From: Rudaea sp.
Lineage (GTDB): Bacteria > Pseudomonadota > Gammaproteobacteria > Xanthomonadales > Rhodanobacteraceae
DNA: 9,534 bases
Direction: 5' to 3'
Assembly (NCBI GenBank): GCA_025934455.1
Contig: JAICYA010000045.1
Location: forward strand, 1 to 9,534
Position numbers and translations under genes: made by a program. The notes under the pieces were generated by a model, which did not search any database, was not told the origin of the DNA, and worked only from the letters and a program-made list of their open reading frames with translations. Below, one piece after another: positions 1-7,617 of the stretch (position 1 is its first letter; each line of letters opens with the position of its first letter).

Positions 1-1
1 G

Positions 2-904
2 CAGCTGTTCGTGTCGCGCGCCGCGCCGGAATTCATGATCGAGCTGTTCAAGCTGGAAGTGCCGGAAGTCGGCCAGGGCCTGGTCGAGATCAAGGGCTGC
101 GCCCGCGATCCGGGCGACCGCGCCAAGATCGCCGTGGTGGCCCACGACAGCCGCACCGATCCGATCGGCGCCTGCATCGGCATGCGCGGCTCGCGCGTGC
201 AGGCGGTGTCGAACGAGCTCAATGGCGAACGCATCGACATCGTGCTGTGGAACGACAATCCGGCGCAATTCGTGATCAACGCGATGGCGCCGGCCGAGGT
301 GCAGTCGATCATCATGGACGAGGAAAAACATTCGATGGACATCGCGGTCGCCGAGGACAAGCTCTCGCAGGCGATCGGGCGCGGCGGCCAGAACGTGCGC
401 CTCGCGAGCAAGCTCACCGGCTGGCAGCTCAACGTGATGACCCAGGACCAGGTCGCGCAGAAGTCCGAAGCCGAGCAGGAAGCCGCGCGCAAGCTGTTCC
501 AGGACAAACTCGAGGTCGACGCGGAAATCGCCGGCATCCTCGTGCAGGAAGGCTTCACCACGGTCGAGGAAATCGCCTACGTGCCGACCGGCGAACTGCT
601 CGCGATCGAAGGTTTCGACGAAAACATCGTCGAGGAGTTGCGCGCGCGCGCGCGCGACGCACTGCTCACCGAAGCGCTCGCGGTCGAAGAAGACATCGAG
701 GACAACAAGCCGGCCGAGGATCTGCTCGGCGTCGAAGGCATGGACGAAACGACGGCCTTCGCGCTGGCCGAGCACGGCATCATCACGCGCGAGAATCTCG
801 CCGACCTTGCCACCGACGAGTTGATGGAACTTGCGATCGATGGCATGGACGAGGACCGCGCTCGTGCCCTGATCATGGCGGCGCGCGTCGGGCAGACGGC
901 CTGA
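2..904 (+). CDS. nusA: Transcription termination/antitermination factor NusA, 3' part (5' end outside window)
   Basis: NusA binds RNA polymerase and nascent RNA and modulates pausing, termination and antitermination in the cytoplasm. The frame is open from base 2 ([11 protein letters not shown]) and ends at TGA 902–904, giving about 300 residues, roughly the last 60% of a protein of about 500 residues. It begins just before the first KH domain. The KH loops are visible as GMRG (bases 179–190) and GRGG (377–388), and the intervening [19 protein letters not shown] block is nearly identical to E. coli NusA. After the KH domains come two acidic helix-hairpin-helix repeats, around [18 protein letters not shown] and [16 protein letters not shown], which are typical of proteobacterial NusA and in E. 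coli contact the alpha-subunit C-terminal domain. The GTG at base 11 is internal and is not the start. infB follows 49 bp later with no terminator, as in the conserved operon. Confidence 0.97.
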   Translation, partial: QLFVSRAAPEFMIELFKLEVPEVGQGLVEIKGCARDPGDRAKIAVVAHDSRTDPIGACIGMRGSRVQAVSNELNGERIDIVLWNDNPAQFVINAMAPAEVQSIIMDEEKHSMDIAVAEDKLSQAIGRGGQNVRLASKLTGWQLNVMTQDQVAQKSEAEQEAARKLFQDKLEVDAEIAGILVQEGFTTVEEIAYVPTGELLAIEGFDENIVEELRARARDALLTEALAVEEDIEDNKPAEDLLGVEGMDETTAFALAEHGIITRENLADLATDELMELAIDGMDEDRARALIMAARVGQTA

Positions 905-953
905 GCCTTAACGCAACGACCTCGCGCGATACGCTCACGGAGAATCAAACATC

Positions 954-3563
954 ATGTCGGACGTAACCATCAAGCAACTTGCCGGTGTGCTCGGCATGAG
1001 CGTGGACAAGCTGCTCGTGCAGCTCGACGAGGCCGGCATGAAATTCTCCGGTCCCGAACAGGTCGTATCCAGCACGCAGAAAGTGAAGCTGCTGGGCTTC
1101 CTGAGGCGCACGCACGGCAAGGGCGAGAAGGCTGCCGAAGAAGATTCCTCGCCGCGCCAGATCACGCTCAAGCGCAAGTCGGTCAGCGAGTTGACCGTGA
1201 ATCAGGGCGCGGCGCGCGGCAAGACCGTGGCCGTGGAAGTGCGCCAGAAGCGCACCTACGTCAAGCGCAGTTCGGTGGTCGAGTCGCAGGAAGTCGATCC
1301 CGAACGCGAGGACGCGCTGAAGAAATTGCAGGAGTCGCAGGCCCGGAACCAGGCCGAGCAGGCCGCGCTCAAGGCCCAGGACAAGCGCCGCGCCGACGAG
1401 GAAGCGAAGTTGCGCGCGGCCGAAGAAGCACGCCGTGCCGAGGAGGCCCGGCAGCGTGCGCAGGTCGAGGCGAAAACCGGCGAACCCACGGCGCAAGCCG
1501 AGAAACCTGCGAAGGAAGAACGCACCGCAGCAGTGCCGCGCAAGGCCCACGAACCGCGTCCGGCCGATGGCCGCGGCCGCCCCGACAACGAACCGGCATC
1601 GCACAAACACAAGCCGAAACACGGCTCGCACCGCATGCGTGACGACGGCGAAGACAGCGAGGGGATGAACCGCGTTTTCGGCGCCGAACTGCATCTGTCC
1701 GACGAAGGCCACGCGCGCCGCGGCGCGGTCAAGCGCAAGCCGCGCAAGGTCGTGGTCGAAGCCGGGCGCATGGCGTCAGGGCAACACGGCTTTTCCAAGC
1801 CGCTGGCGCCGATGGTGCGTGAAGTACCGGTCGGCGAATCCATCCTCGTCTCGGATCTCGCACAAAAGATGGCGGTCAAGGGCGCCGACGTGGTCAAGGC
1901 GCTGTTCAAGATGGGCGTGATGGCGACGATCAACCAGGTCATCGACCACGACACCGCCGTTCTCGTGGTCGAGGAACTCGGCCACACCGCGGTCAAGGCC
2001 GAGGAAAACACTGCCGAGACGACGCTGGCCAGGGTCGAGGCGCAGGGCGAGAAAACGCCGCGCCCGCCGGTCGTGACCATCATGGGCCACGTCGACCACG
2101 GCAAGACATCGCTGCTCGACTACATCCGCCGCACCAAGGTGGCGGCGGGCGAGGCCGGCGGCATTACCCAGCACATCGGTGCGTATCACGTCAAAACCGA
2201 CAAGGGCACGATCAGTTTCCTCGATACGCCCGGCCACGCCGCGTTCACGTCCATGCGCGCGCGCGGCGCCAAGCTCACCGACATCGTCGTGCTGGTCGTG
2301 GCGGCCGACGATGGCGCCATGCCGCAGACGATCGAGGCGATCCAGCACGCCAAGGCCGCGCGCGTGCCGCTGATCGTCGCGGTGAACAAGATCGACAAGC
2401 CCGAGGCGAATCCGGACCGCGTCAAGCAGGACCTGATCCAGCACGAAGTCGTTTCCGAGGATTTCGGCGGCGACGCGCAGTTCGTGCCGGTCTCGGCGAA
2501 AACCGGGCAGGGCATCGATCAACTGCTCGACGCGATCCTGTTGCAGGCCGAAGTGATGGATCTGCGGGCAGTCGTGGACGGCCTCGCCACCGGCGCCGTC
2601 GTTGAAGCCAGCCTGGACAAGGGCCGTGGTCCGGTCGCCACGGTATTGGTGCAGCAGGGCACGCTCAAGAAAGGCGATTTCCTCGTGTGCGGCGTCGAAT
2701 ACGGCCGCGTGCGCGCGATGTTCGACGAATCCGGCCAGCCGGTGGAAAGCGCCGGTCCCTCGATCCCGGTGCAGTTGCTCGGACTTTCCGGCGTGCCGAA
2801 TGCCGGGGATGATTTCGTCGTGGTCCAGGACGAGCGCCTGGCCAAGCAGGTCGCCGCCGAGCGCCACGCCAAGCTGCGCGAGTCGCGCCTGACCAAGCAG
2901 TCGGTTCGCCTGGAAGACGTGATTTCGCAGATGGGCCAGGGCGACGAGCAGGCCGTGCTCAACCTCGTCGTCAAGACCGACGTGCAAGGTTCCGCCGAGG
3001 CGCTGCGCGATTCGCTCACCGCGATCGGCAACGAAAGAGTCAAGGTCAACGTCATCGCCTCCGGCGTCGGCGGCATCACCGAATCCGATGCCACGCTTGC
3101 GGTGGCATCGAAGGCCATCGTCATCGGCTTCAACGTGCGCGCAGACGCGACCGCGCGCAAGGTGCTGGAAACCAACGGCATCGACCTGCGCTACTTCTCG
3201 ATCATCTACGACGTGATCGATCAGGTGAAACAGGCTGCGACCGGCCTGCTCGGCATGGAGATCCGCGAAGAGATCATCGGCACCGCCCAGGTGCGCGACG
3301 TGTTCCGCTCGTCGAAATTCGGCGCCATCGCCGGTTGCATGGTCATCGAAGGCGTGGTCAAGCGCAACAAGCCGATCCGCGTGCTGCGCGACAACACTGT
3401 CATCTACCAGGGCGAACTCGAATCGCTGCGCCGCTTCAAGGAAAACGTCGACGAGGTGCGCAACGGCATGGAATGCGGCATCGGCGTGAAGCAGTACAAC
3501 GACGTCAAGCCCGGCGACCAGATCGAGTGCTACGAGCGCATTGAAGTAGCCAGAACCTTGTAA
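954..3563 (+). CDS. infB: Translation initiation factor IF-2
   Basis: IF2 is the GTPase that places fMet-tRNA on the 30S subunit and promotes 50S joining. The protein has 869 residues, close to the long gammaproteobacterial form. Residues 1–52 are a first IF2 N-terminal domain. About 116–190 is a Glu/Lys/Arg/Ala-rich coiled-coil segment, followed by a charged linker, and 288–347 is a second IF2 N-terminal domain. The G domain has all five motifs: GHVDHGKT (378–385), [11 protein letters not shown] for switch I, DTPGH (424–428, with the likely catalytic His428), NKID (478–481) and SAK (514–516). The beta-barrel and C-terminal fMet-tRNA-binding domains follow, ending RIEVARTL, as I recall from Xanthomonas IF2. 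ATG 954 has GGAG at 939–942 upstream. It lies 49 bp after nusA and its TAA shares one base with the rbfA ATG. E. coli infB also uses internal starts; none is obvious here. Confidence 0.99.
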   Translation: MSDVTIKQLAGVLGMSVDKLLVQLDEAGMKFSGPEQVVSSTQKVKLLGFLRRTHGKGEKAAEEDSSPRQITLKRKSVSELTVNQGAARGKTVAVEVRQKRTYVKRSSVVESQEVDPEREDALKKLQESQARNQAEQAALKAQDKRRADEEAKLRAAEEARRAEEARQRAQVEAKTGEPTAQAEKPAKEERTAAVPRKAHEPRPADGRGRPDNEPASHKHKPKHGSHRMRDDGEDSEGMNRVFGAELHLSDEGHARRGAVKRKPRKVVVEAGRMASGQHGFSKPLAPMVREVPVGESILVSDLAQKMAVKGADVVKALFKMGVMATINQVIDHDTAVLVVEELGHTAVKAEENTAETTLARVEAQGEKTPRPPVVTIMGHVDHGKTSLLDYIRRTKVAAGEAGGITQHIGAYHVKTDKGTISFLDTPGHAAFTSMRARGAKLTDIVVLVVAADDGAMPQTIEAIQHAKAARVPLIVAVNKIDKPEANPDRVKQDLIQHEVVSEDFGGDAQFVPVSAKTGQGIDQLLDAILLQAEVMDLRAVVDGLATGAVVEASLDKGRGPVATVLVQQGTLKKGDFLVCGVEYGRVRAMFDESGQPVESAGPSIPVQLLGLSGVPNAGDDFVVVQDERLAKQVAAERHAKLRESRLTKQSVRLEDVISQMGQGDEQAVLNLVVKTDVQGSAEALRDSLTAIGNERVKVNVIASGVGGITESDATLAVASKAIVIGFNVRADATARKVLETNGIDLRYFSIIYDVIDQVKQAATGLLGMEIREEIIGTAQVRDVFRSSKFGAIAGCMVIEGVVKRNKPIRVLRDNTVIYQGELESLRRFKENVDEVRNGMECGIGVKQYNDVKPGDQIECYERIEVARTL

Positions 3564-3907
3564 TGCCTTCGCATTCCTTCACCCGCTCCGACCGCCTTGC
3601 CGCCGAGCTGCGCCGCCTCGTCGGCACGCTCGTGCACGACGCGGTGCGCGAGCACGCGTTGCCGTCGATGAGCGTGTCGGATGTCGAGTGCAGCAAGGAT
3701 TTCGATGTGGCCACGGTGTATGTCACGGCACTGCTTCCGGACACGGCGACCGAAGGCGTGAAGGCGCTCAAGGCCATGGCCAAGGATTTGCGCACGCAGT
3801 TGTCGAAAATCATGCGCGTGCGCCGCGTTCCCGAGCTGCGTTTCAAGTACGACGATTCGGTGGATCGCGGCGAGCGCATCGACGCCTTGCTGCGCGGGGA
3901 AAAGTGA
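3563..3907 (+). CDS. rbfA: 30S ribosome-binding factor RbfA
   Basis: RbfA is a small KH-fold protein that binds the immature 30S subunit near helix 1 of 16S rRNA and is needed for late maturation and cold adaptation. The 114-residue product begins with the family pattern ([12 protein letters not shown]). It contains the [20 protein letters not shown] strand-helix segment and the conserved end [17 protein letters not shown]. It is a little shorter than E. coli RbfA (133 aa) because the C-terminal tail is short. The ATG overlaps the infB stop as TAATG and no strong Shine-Dalgarno lies upstream, so translation is probably coupled to infB by re-initiation. Its TGA overlaps the truB GTG start by four bases. 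Confidence 0.96.
   Translation: MPSHSFTRSDRLAAELRRLVGTLVHDAVREHALPSMSVSDVECSKDFDVATVYVTALLPDTATEGVKALKAMAKDLRTQLSKIMRVRRVPELRFKYDDSVDRGERIDALLRGEK
3896..3900 (+). promoter_or_regulatory. Ribosome binding site supporting the GTG start of truB
   Basis: GGGGA lies three bases before GTG 3904, inside the end of rbfA. The spacing is short for a Shine-Dalgarno site, but no other start codon fits the family N-terminus. With the GTGA overlap, this suggests coupled translation with rbfA. Confidence 0.45.
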
Positions 3908-4818
3908 AACCGGCCCGGCGGGCCGTTACCGGCATCCTGCTCCTCGACAAGCCCGCAGGAATCAGCTCCAACCGCGCGCTGCAACAGGTAAAACGCCTGT
4001 TCAACGCCGACAAGGCCGGGCATACCGGCAGCCTCGATCCGCTCGCTACCGGCTTGTTGCCGATCTGCTTCGGCGAGGCGACGAAAATCGCGGGATACCT
4101 GCTCGGTTCGCGCAAGGCCTACGCCGCGCAATGCCGGCTCGGCGCCACCACGACGACTGACGATGCCGAAGGCGAAGTTGTCCGCACGCAGCCAGTTCCT
4201 GAACTTCACGACAAAACCATCGAAGCGGCATTGGTGACCTTGCGCGGCCGCATCGTGCAGACCCCACCCGCGTATTCGGCGATCAAGCAGGGCGGCGTGC
4301 CGTTGTACAAGCGCGCGCGGCGAGGCGAGGACGTGCAGGTCCCATCGCGCGAGGTCGACGTCGATCGTTTCGATCTGCAAGGCCGCATTGGCGATGTGCT
4401 GGACCTGCACGTCGAATGCGGTTCCGGCACCTACGTGCGCACTCTTGCGCGCGATCTCGGCGAGCGCCTGGGCTGCGGCGCGCATTTGTCCGCGCTGCGG
4501 CGGCTGTGGGTGGAGCCTTTCCGCGATCCGGTCATGCACACGCTGGAAAGCCTTGAACAAATCGCCATCGAAGGCGGGCTTGCGGCACTCGACCGCCTGC
4601 TGCTGCCGATCGAGGCGGGCCTCGGCGCGTTGCCGGCGCTGCATCTCGATGCCGAACAGGCCAGGCGCCTGCGCCACGGCCAGCGCCTGAGCCTGCCCGG
4701 CCAAGGACCGCTGCCCCTGTGCCGGGCATTGGACGCGCAGGGCAGGCTGGTCGCACTGGTGCGGCTGGATACGGATGGCATGGTCGACATCCTGCGCGGG
4801 TTCGCGGTGTCGGACTGA
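3904..4818 (+). CDS. truB: tRNA pseudouridine(55) synthase TruB
   Basis: TruB isomerises uridine 55 to pseudouridine in the T-loop of tRNAs. Starting at GTG 3904 gives 304 residues, the normal family length, and the product opens with [15 protein letters not shown] as expected. The same frame stays open back to an ATG at 3688, but that extension lies inside rbfA and translates to Arg/His/Gln-rich shadow sequence, so I reject it. The catalytic motif GSLDPLATG holds Asp45 (E. coli Asp48 by alignment from memory). Tyr73 in AYAAQCRLG matches the active-site Tyr76 of E. coli. Further family blocks are [13 protein letters not shown], a [14 protein letters not shown] motif and [11 protein letters not shown]. 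The last ~60 residues form the small PUA-like C-terminal domain. GTG overlaps the rbfA TGA by four bases. The gene ends 139 bp before rpsO. Confidence 0.97.
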   Translation: MKPARRAVTGILLLDKPAGISSNRALQQVKRLFNADKAGHTGSLDPLATGLLPICFGEATKIAGYLLGSRKAYAAQCRLGATTTTDDAEGEVVRTQPVPELHDKTIEAALVTLRGRIVQTPPAYSAIKQGGVPLYKRARRGEDVQVPSREVDVDRFDLQGRIGDVLDLHVECGSGTYVRTLARDLGERLGCGAHLSALRRLWVEPFRDPVMHTLESLEQIAIEGGLAALDRLLLPIEAGLGALPALHLDAEQARRLRHGQRLSLPGQGPLPLCRALDAQGRLVALVRLDTDGMVDILRGFAVSD

Positions 4819-4824
4819 ACGCGG

Positions 4825-4854
4825 TTTCCGTGCGCCGCCAATTCGGGTTACAAT
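4825..4854 (+). promoter_or_regulatory. Candidate sigma70 promoter for rpsO
   Basis: A good -10 box TACAAT (4849–4854, 5 of 6 to consensus) lies 18 bp downstream of a weak -35 TTTCCG (4825–4830, 3 of 6). It sits immediately after truB in the 139-bp gap before rpsO. E. coli rpsO also has its own promoter in the truB–rpsO gap, which supports the call by position. Transcription would start near 4861. The weak -35 is the main doubt. Confidence 0.5.
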
Positions 4855-4957
4855 AAGCGGCTTTTCCCAGCCCTGCGGATTTCCCGCAGCCCCTAACGCG
4901 GATCGCGCTCCCGACAAGCCGAACCGCGCCGTACGTTTCATCAACGAGGTACCCAAC
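4855..4957 (+). promoter_or_regulatory. rpsO 5' leader with a small hairpin
   Basis: About 100 bases separate the candidate -10 box from the rpsO start. A perfect six-pair stem CTGCGG/CCGCAG (4873–4878 with 4884–4889) closes a five-base loop. It has no following T-run, so it is not a terminator. In E. coli, S15 represses its own translation by binding a pseudoknot near the rpsO start; a comparable role here is inference. The ribosome binding site is GAGG at 4946–4949, eight bases before the ATG. Confidence 0.4.
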
Positions 4958-5227
4958 ATGTCGCTCACGGTCGAACAAACCAGCAAGGTCATTGCGGACT
5001 ATCGCCGCGCCGCCAACGATACTGGCTCGCCGGAAGTCCAGGTGGCCTTGCTTTCCGCGCGCATCGAACATCTTTCCAAGCACTTCGCCGCGCACGACAA
5101 GGATCACCACTCGCGCCGCGGCCTGCTGAAGATGGTCAACCAGCGCCGCAGCCTGCTGGCCTATCTGAAGAAATCCGATGCCGGCCGCTACCAGACCCTG
5201 ATCGAGCGTCTGGGCCTGCGCCGCTAA
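4958..5227 (+). CDS. rpsO: 30S ribosomal protein S15
   Basis: S15 is a primary 16S rRNA-binding protein that nucleates the platform of the 30S subunit and contributes to an intersubunit bridge. The ATG at 4958, with GAGG eight bases upstream, gives 89 residues, exactly the usual bacterial length. The product carries the family signatures [32 protein letters not shown] and the C-terminus LIERLGLRR. The same frame is open upstream to an ATG at 4775, but that extension runs through the end of truB and the leader and is not part of S15. The gene has a candidate promoter of its own and is followed 13 bases later by a strong intrinsic terminator. It sits between truB and pnp, as in other gammaproteobacteria. 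Confidence 0.99.
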   Translation: MSLTVEQTSKVIADYRRAANDTGSPEVQVALLSARIEHLSKHFAAHDKDHHSRRGLLKMVNQRRSLLAYLKKSDAGRYQTLIERLGLRR

Positions 5228-5240
5228 TCGTTGCATCACG

Positions 5241-5267
5241 ATCCCCGCTTCGGCGGGGATTTGTTTT
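5241..5267 (+). terminator. Rho-independent terminator after rpsO
   Basis: A perfect eight-pair stem ATCCCCGC/GCGGGGAT (5241–5248 with 5253–5260) closes a stable TTCG tetraloop and is followed by TTGTTTT. It starts 13 bases after the rpsO stop. It should separate rpsO messages from pnp messages at least partly, as the equivalent site does in E. coli. Confidence 0.9.
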
Positions 5268-5270
5268 GCA

Positions 5271-5322
5271 TGTGGTTCGAAAAACCGCAAGACGAAAGAC
5301 CAACTCCGGCATGGGCCGGAGT
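5271..5322 (+). promoter_or_regulatory. Two consecutive hairpins in the pnp leader
   Basis: Between the rpsO terminator and pnp lie two more inverted repeats. The first is TGTGGTT/AACCGCA (5271–5277 with 5283–5289, seven pairs including one G·U, loop CGAAA). The second is ACTCCGGC/GCCGGAGT (5303–5310 with 5315–5322, eight pairs, loop ATGG). Neither is followed by a T-run. In E. coli, a pnp leader stem-loop is cut by RNase III and PNPase then destabilises its own message; a similar control here is inferred from position only. Alternatively, the second hairpin, followed by GTGACGA, may be a dispersed REP-like palindrome. I see no convincing pnp promoter in this gap. Confidence 0.5.
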
Positions 5323-5350
5323 GACGAAATAACCGAAGGCAAAAAATACC

Positions 5351-7453
5351 ATGGCCAAAATTACCAAGTCATTCCAGTACGGAAATCATCAGGTCACGCT
5401 GGAGACGGGCGAAATCGCCCGCCAGGCGTCCGGCGCCGTCATGGTGTCGATCGACGGCACCGTCGTCCTCGTCACGGCGGTCGCGGCGGCGAAGGCGAAG
5501 GAAGGCCAGGATTTCTTCCCGCTCACCGTCGACTACGTCGAGAAGTTCTACTCCGCGGGACGCATTCCCGGCGGATTTTTCAAGCGCGAAGGCCGTCCGA
5601 CCGAAAAGGAAACGCTGACCTCGCGTCTGATCGACCGTCCGGTGCGTCCGCTGTTCCCGGAAGAGTACAAGAACGAAGTGCAGGTGATCGCGCAGGTCGT
5701 CTCGCTCAATCCGGAAATCGACGGCGACATCCCGGCCATGATCGGCGCCTCGGCGGCGCTGTCGCTGGCCGGCATCCCGTTCAAGGGACCGATCGGCGCG
5801 GCGCGCGTGGGTTACGCGAATGGCAAGTACATCCTCAATCCGACCAAGACCGAACTTCAGACCTCCGACCTCGACCTCGTCGTCGCCGGCACCGCGAACG
5901 CGGTGTTGATGGTCGAATCCGAGGCCAAGCTGCTGAGCGAAGACGTCATGCTCGGCGCGGTCACGTTCGGCCACAAGGCGATGCAGATCGCCATCAACGC
6001 GATCAATGAACTGACCGTCGAAGCCGGTACCAAACCCTCGACGTGGGCAGCACCGGCCAAGAACGCGGCCATGATCGCCGCGCTCAAGGAAAACATCGGC
6101 AGCAAACTCGCCGAGGCGTTCAAGGTTCGCGACAAGCTGCAGCGTCGCGACGCCATCGCCGCGATCAAGCAGGACACGCTGGCCGCACTTGCTGGTCAGG
6201 CCGAGGCGCAGAAATGGGCTGCTGGCGACCTCGCCAAGGAATTCGGCGAACTCGAATACCACACCCTGCGCGATTCCGTGCTCGACACCAAGGTGCGCAT
6301 CGACGGCCGCGCGCTCGACGGTATCCGCCCGATCACGGTGCGCGTGGGCGTGTTGCCGCGCACGCACGGCTCGGCCCTGTTCACGCGTGGCGAGACGCAG
6401 GCGCTGGTCGCGATCACGCTCGGTACCGCGCGCGACGCGCAGATCATCGACGCGCCGGAAGGCGAGTCGAAGGACCCGTTCCTGTTCCACTACAACTTCC
6501 CGCCGTTCTCGGTCGGCGAGTGCGGACGCTTCGGCGCGCCCAAGCGCCGCGAGATCGGCCACGGACGCCTGGCCAAGCGCGGCGTGCTCGCGGTCAAGCC
6601 GACGCTTGAAGCGTTCCCGTACACGCTGCGAGTCGTGTCCGAGATCACTGAATCGAACGGCTCCTCGTCGATGGCCTCGGTGTGCGGTTCCTCGCTCGCC
6701 ATGATGGATGCGGGCGTGCCGCTCAAGGCGCCGGTTGCCGGCATCGCCATGGGCCTGGTCAAGGAAGGCGACAAGTTCGTGGTGCTTTCCGACATCCTCG
6801 GCGACGAGGATCACCTGGGCGACATGGATTTCAAGGTCGCCGGTTCCGCCGACGGCATCAGCGCACTGCAGATGGACATCAAGATCGACGGCATCACCGA
6901 GGAGATCATGAAGGTCGCACTGGCGCAGGCCAAGCAAGGTCGCCTGCACATCCTCGGCGAAATGGGCAAGGTCATCACCACTTCGCGCACCGAGATGAGC
7001 GAATACGCACCGCGCCTGATCACGATCAAGATCCACCCGGACAAGATCCGCGAAGTCATCGGCAAGGGCGGCACCACGATCCGCTCGATCACCGAAGAAA
7101 CCGGTGCGACGATCGATATTTCCGACGACGGCACCGTGGTCATCGCCTCGGTCAATCGCGAGGCCGGCGACGCGGCGAAGAAGCGCATCGAGCAGATCGT
7201 TTCCGACGTCGAGCCCGGCCGCATCTACGAAGGCAAGGTCGCCAAGCTGATGGATTTCGGCGCGTTCGTCACGATCATGCCGGGCAAGGACGGCCTCGTG
7301 CACGTGTCGCAGATTTCCAACGAGCGCGTCGAGAAAGTTTCCGACAAGCTCAAGGAAGGCGACATCGTCAAGGTCAAGGTGCTCGAAGTCGACAAGCAGG
7401 GCCGCATCCGCCTGTCGATGAAGGCGGTGACCGAAGAAGCGCCGGCTGCCTGA
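5351..7453 (+). CDS. pnp: Polyribonucleotide nucleotidyltransferase (PNPase)
   Basis: PNPase degrades RNA 3'→5' by phosphorolysis, releasing nucleoside diphosphates, and can run in reverse to add tails; in many bacteria it joins the RNA degradosome. The 700-residue product matches the family length (711 in E. coli). The first RNase PH domain fills about residues 5–145, with [14 protein letters not shown] and [12 protein letters not shown]. An all-helical linker follows, and a second RNase PH domain starts near 313 (RIDGR). That domain holds [15 protein letters not shown] and the metal-site block [11 protein letters not shown], with Asp487 and Asp493 matching E. coli Asp486 and Asp492 by recalled alignment. 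A KH domain has its GKGG loop at 571–574. An S1 domain runs from about 623 to 692. The tail after S1 is very short. ATG 5351 has GAAGG at 5335–5339. A terminator follows 19 bases after the stop. Confidence 0.99.
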   Translation: MAKITKSFQYGNHQVTLETGEIARQASGAVMVSIDGTVVLVTAVAAAKAKEGQDFFPLTVDYVEKFYSAGRIPGGFFKREGRPTEKETLTSRLIDRPVRPLFPEEYKNEVQVIAQVVSLNPEIDGDIPAMIGASAALSLAGIPFKGPIGAARVGYANGKYILNPTKTELQTSDLDLVVAGTANAVLMVESEAKLLSEDVMLGAVTFGHKAMQIAINAINELTVEAGTKPSTWAAPAKNAAMIAALKENIGSKLAEAFKVRDKLQRRDAIAAIKQDTLAALAGQAEAQKWAAGDLAKEFGELEYHTLRDSVLDTKVRIDGRALDGIRPITVRVGVLPRTHGSALFTRGETQALVAITLGTARDAQIIDAPEGESKDPFLFHYNFPPFSVGECGRFGAPKRREIGHGRLAKRGVLAVKPTLEAFPYTLRVVSEITESNGSSSMASVCGSSLAMMDAGVPLKAPVAGIAMGLVKEGDKFVVLSDILGDEDHLGDMDFKVAGSADGISALQMDIKIDGITEEIMKVALAQAKQGRLHILGEMGKVITTSRTEMSEYAPRLITIKIHPDKIREVIGKGGTTIRSITEETGATIDISDDGTVVIASVNREAGDAAKKRIEQIVSDVEPGRIYEGKVAKLMDFGAFVTIMPGKDGLVHVSQISNERVEKVSDKLKEGDIVKVKVLEVDKQGRIRLSMKAVTEEAPAA

Positions 7454-7472
7454 GATTGACCGTTTGTAGGAT

Positions 7473-7501
7473 AAAAAGGCGCGCTTCGGCGCGCTTTTTT
7501 T
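7473..7501 (+). terminator. Rho-independent terminator after pnp
   Basis: Six G/C pairs GCGCGC/GCGCGC (7479–7484 with 7489–7494) close a TTCG tetraloop. The stem is extended by one G·U pair and five A–T pairs (7473–7477 with 7496–7500), giving a T7 tract on the + strand and an A5 tract upstream. It ends the conserved cluster. The flanking A and T tracts mean it could also work in the opposite direction. Confidence 0.92.
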
Positions 7502-7603
7502 ATGCCTGCTCGGGCTGGCGGTCACGCGCATGCGCGAGCCGCGACCCAGCCACCGGCAGCTTGTACACGACTTGCGTCACGGTGTAAGCTTCGCAGCCTG
7601 TCT

Positions 7604-7611
7604 GGGGGAGG
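7604..7611 (+). promoter_or_regulatory. Strong Shine-Dalgarno that fixes the GTG start at 7618
   Basis: GGGGGAGG ends six bases before GTG 7618, close to optimal spacing. An in-frame TAA at 7585–7587 and the absence of any other start codon between it and 7618 make this GTG the first possible start. Confidence 0.85.
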
Positions 7612-7617
7612 CGATCC

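Noticed and set aside
3688..3903. Upstream extension of truB to ATG 3688
   Set aside because: It lies wholly within rbfA, and its translation has no similarity to TruB N-termini, which begin just before TGILLLDKP.
4775..4957. Upstream extension of rpsO to ATG 4775
   Set aside because: It covers the end of truB and the rpsO leader; the 89-residue product from 4958 matches S15 end to end.
3505..4992. 495-codon minus-strand frame across rbfA, truB and the rpsO leader
   Set aside because: It spans three well-supported + strand genes and the rpsO promoter region, and has no ribosome binding site or family motif that I recognise.
5369..7531. 720-codon open frame on the minus strand opposite pnp
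   Set aside because: It is an antisense shadow of a strongly conserved gene. High G+C and regular codon bias keep the antisense frame free of stops, and the translation is His/Arg/Asp-rich with no recognisable domain.
7526..7535. Palindrome GCGCATGCGC in the gap after pnp
   Set aside because: A ten-base palindrome of this composition is common in G+C-rich DNA, and it is not repeated in the gap or linked to a promoter.
7561..7590. Possible promoter for the surface-protein gene: TTGTAC, 18 bp, TAAGCT
   Set aside because: Both hexamers match consensus at only three of six positions, which is expected by chance; the gene probably has a promoter in 7502–7600 but I cannot place it.
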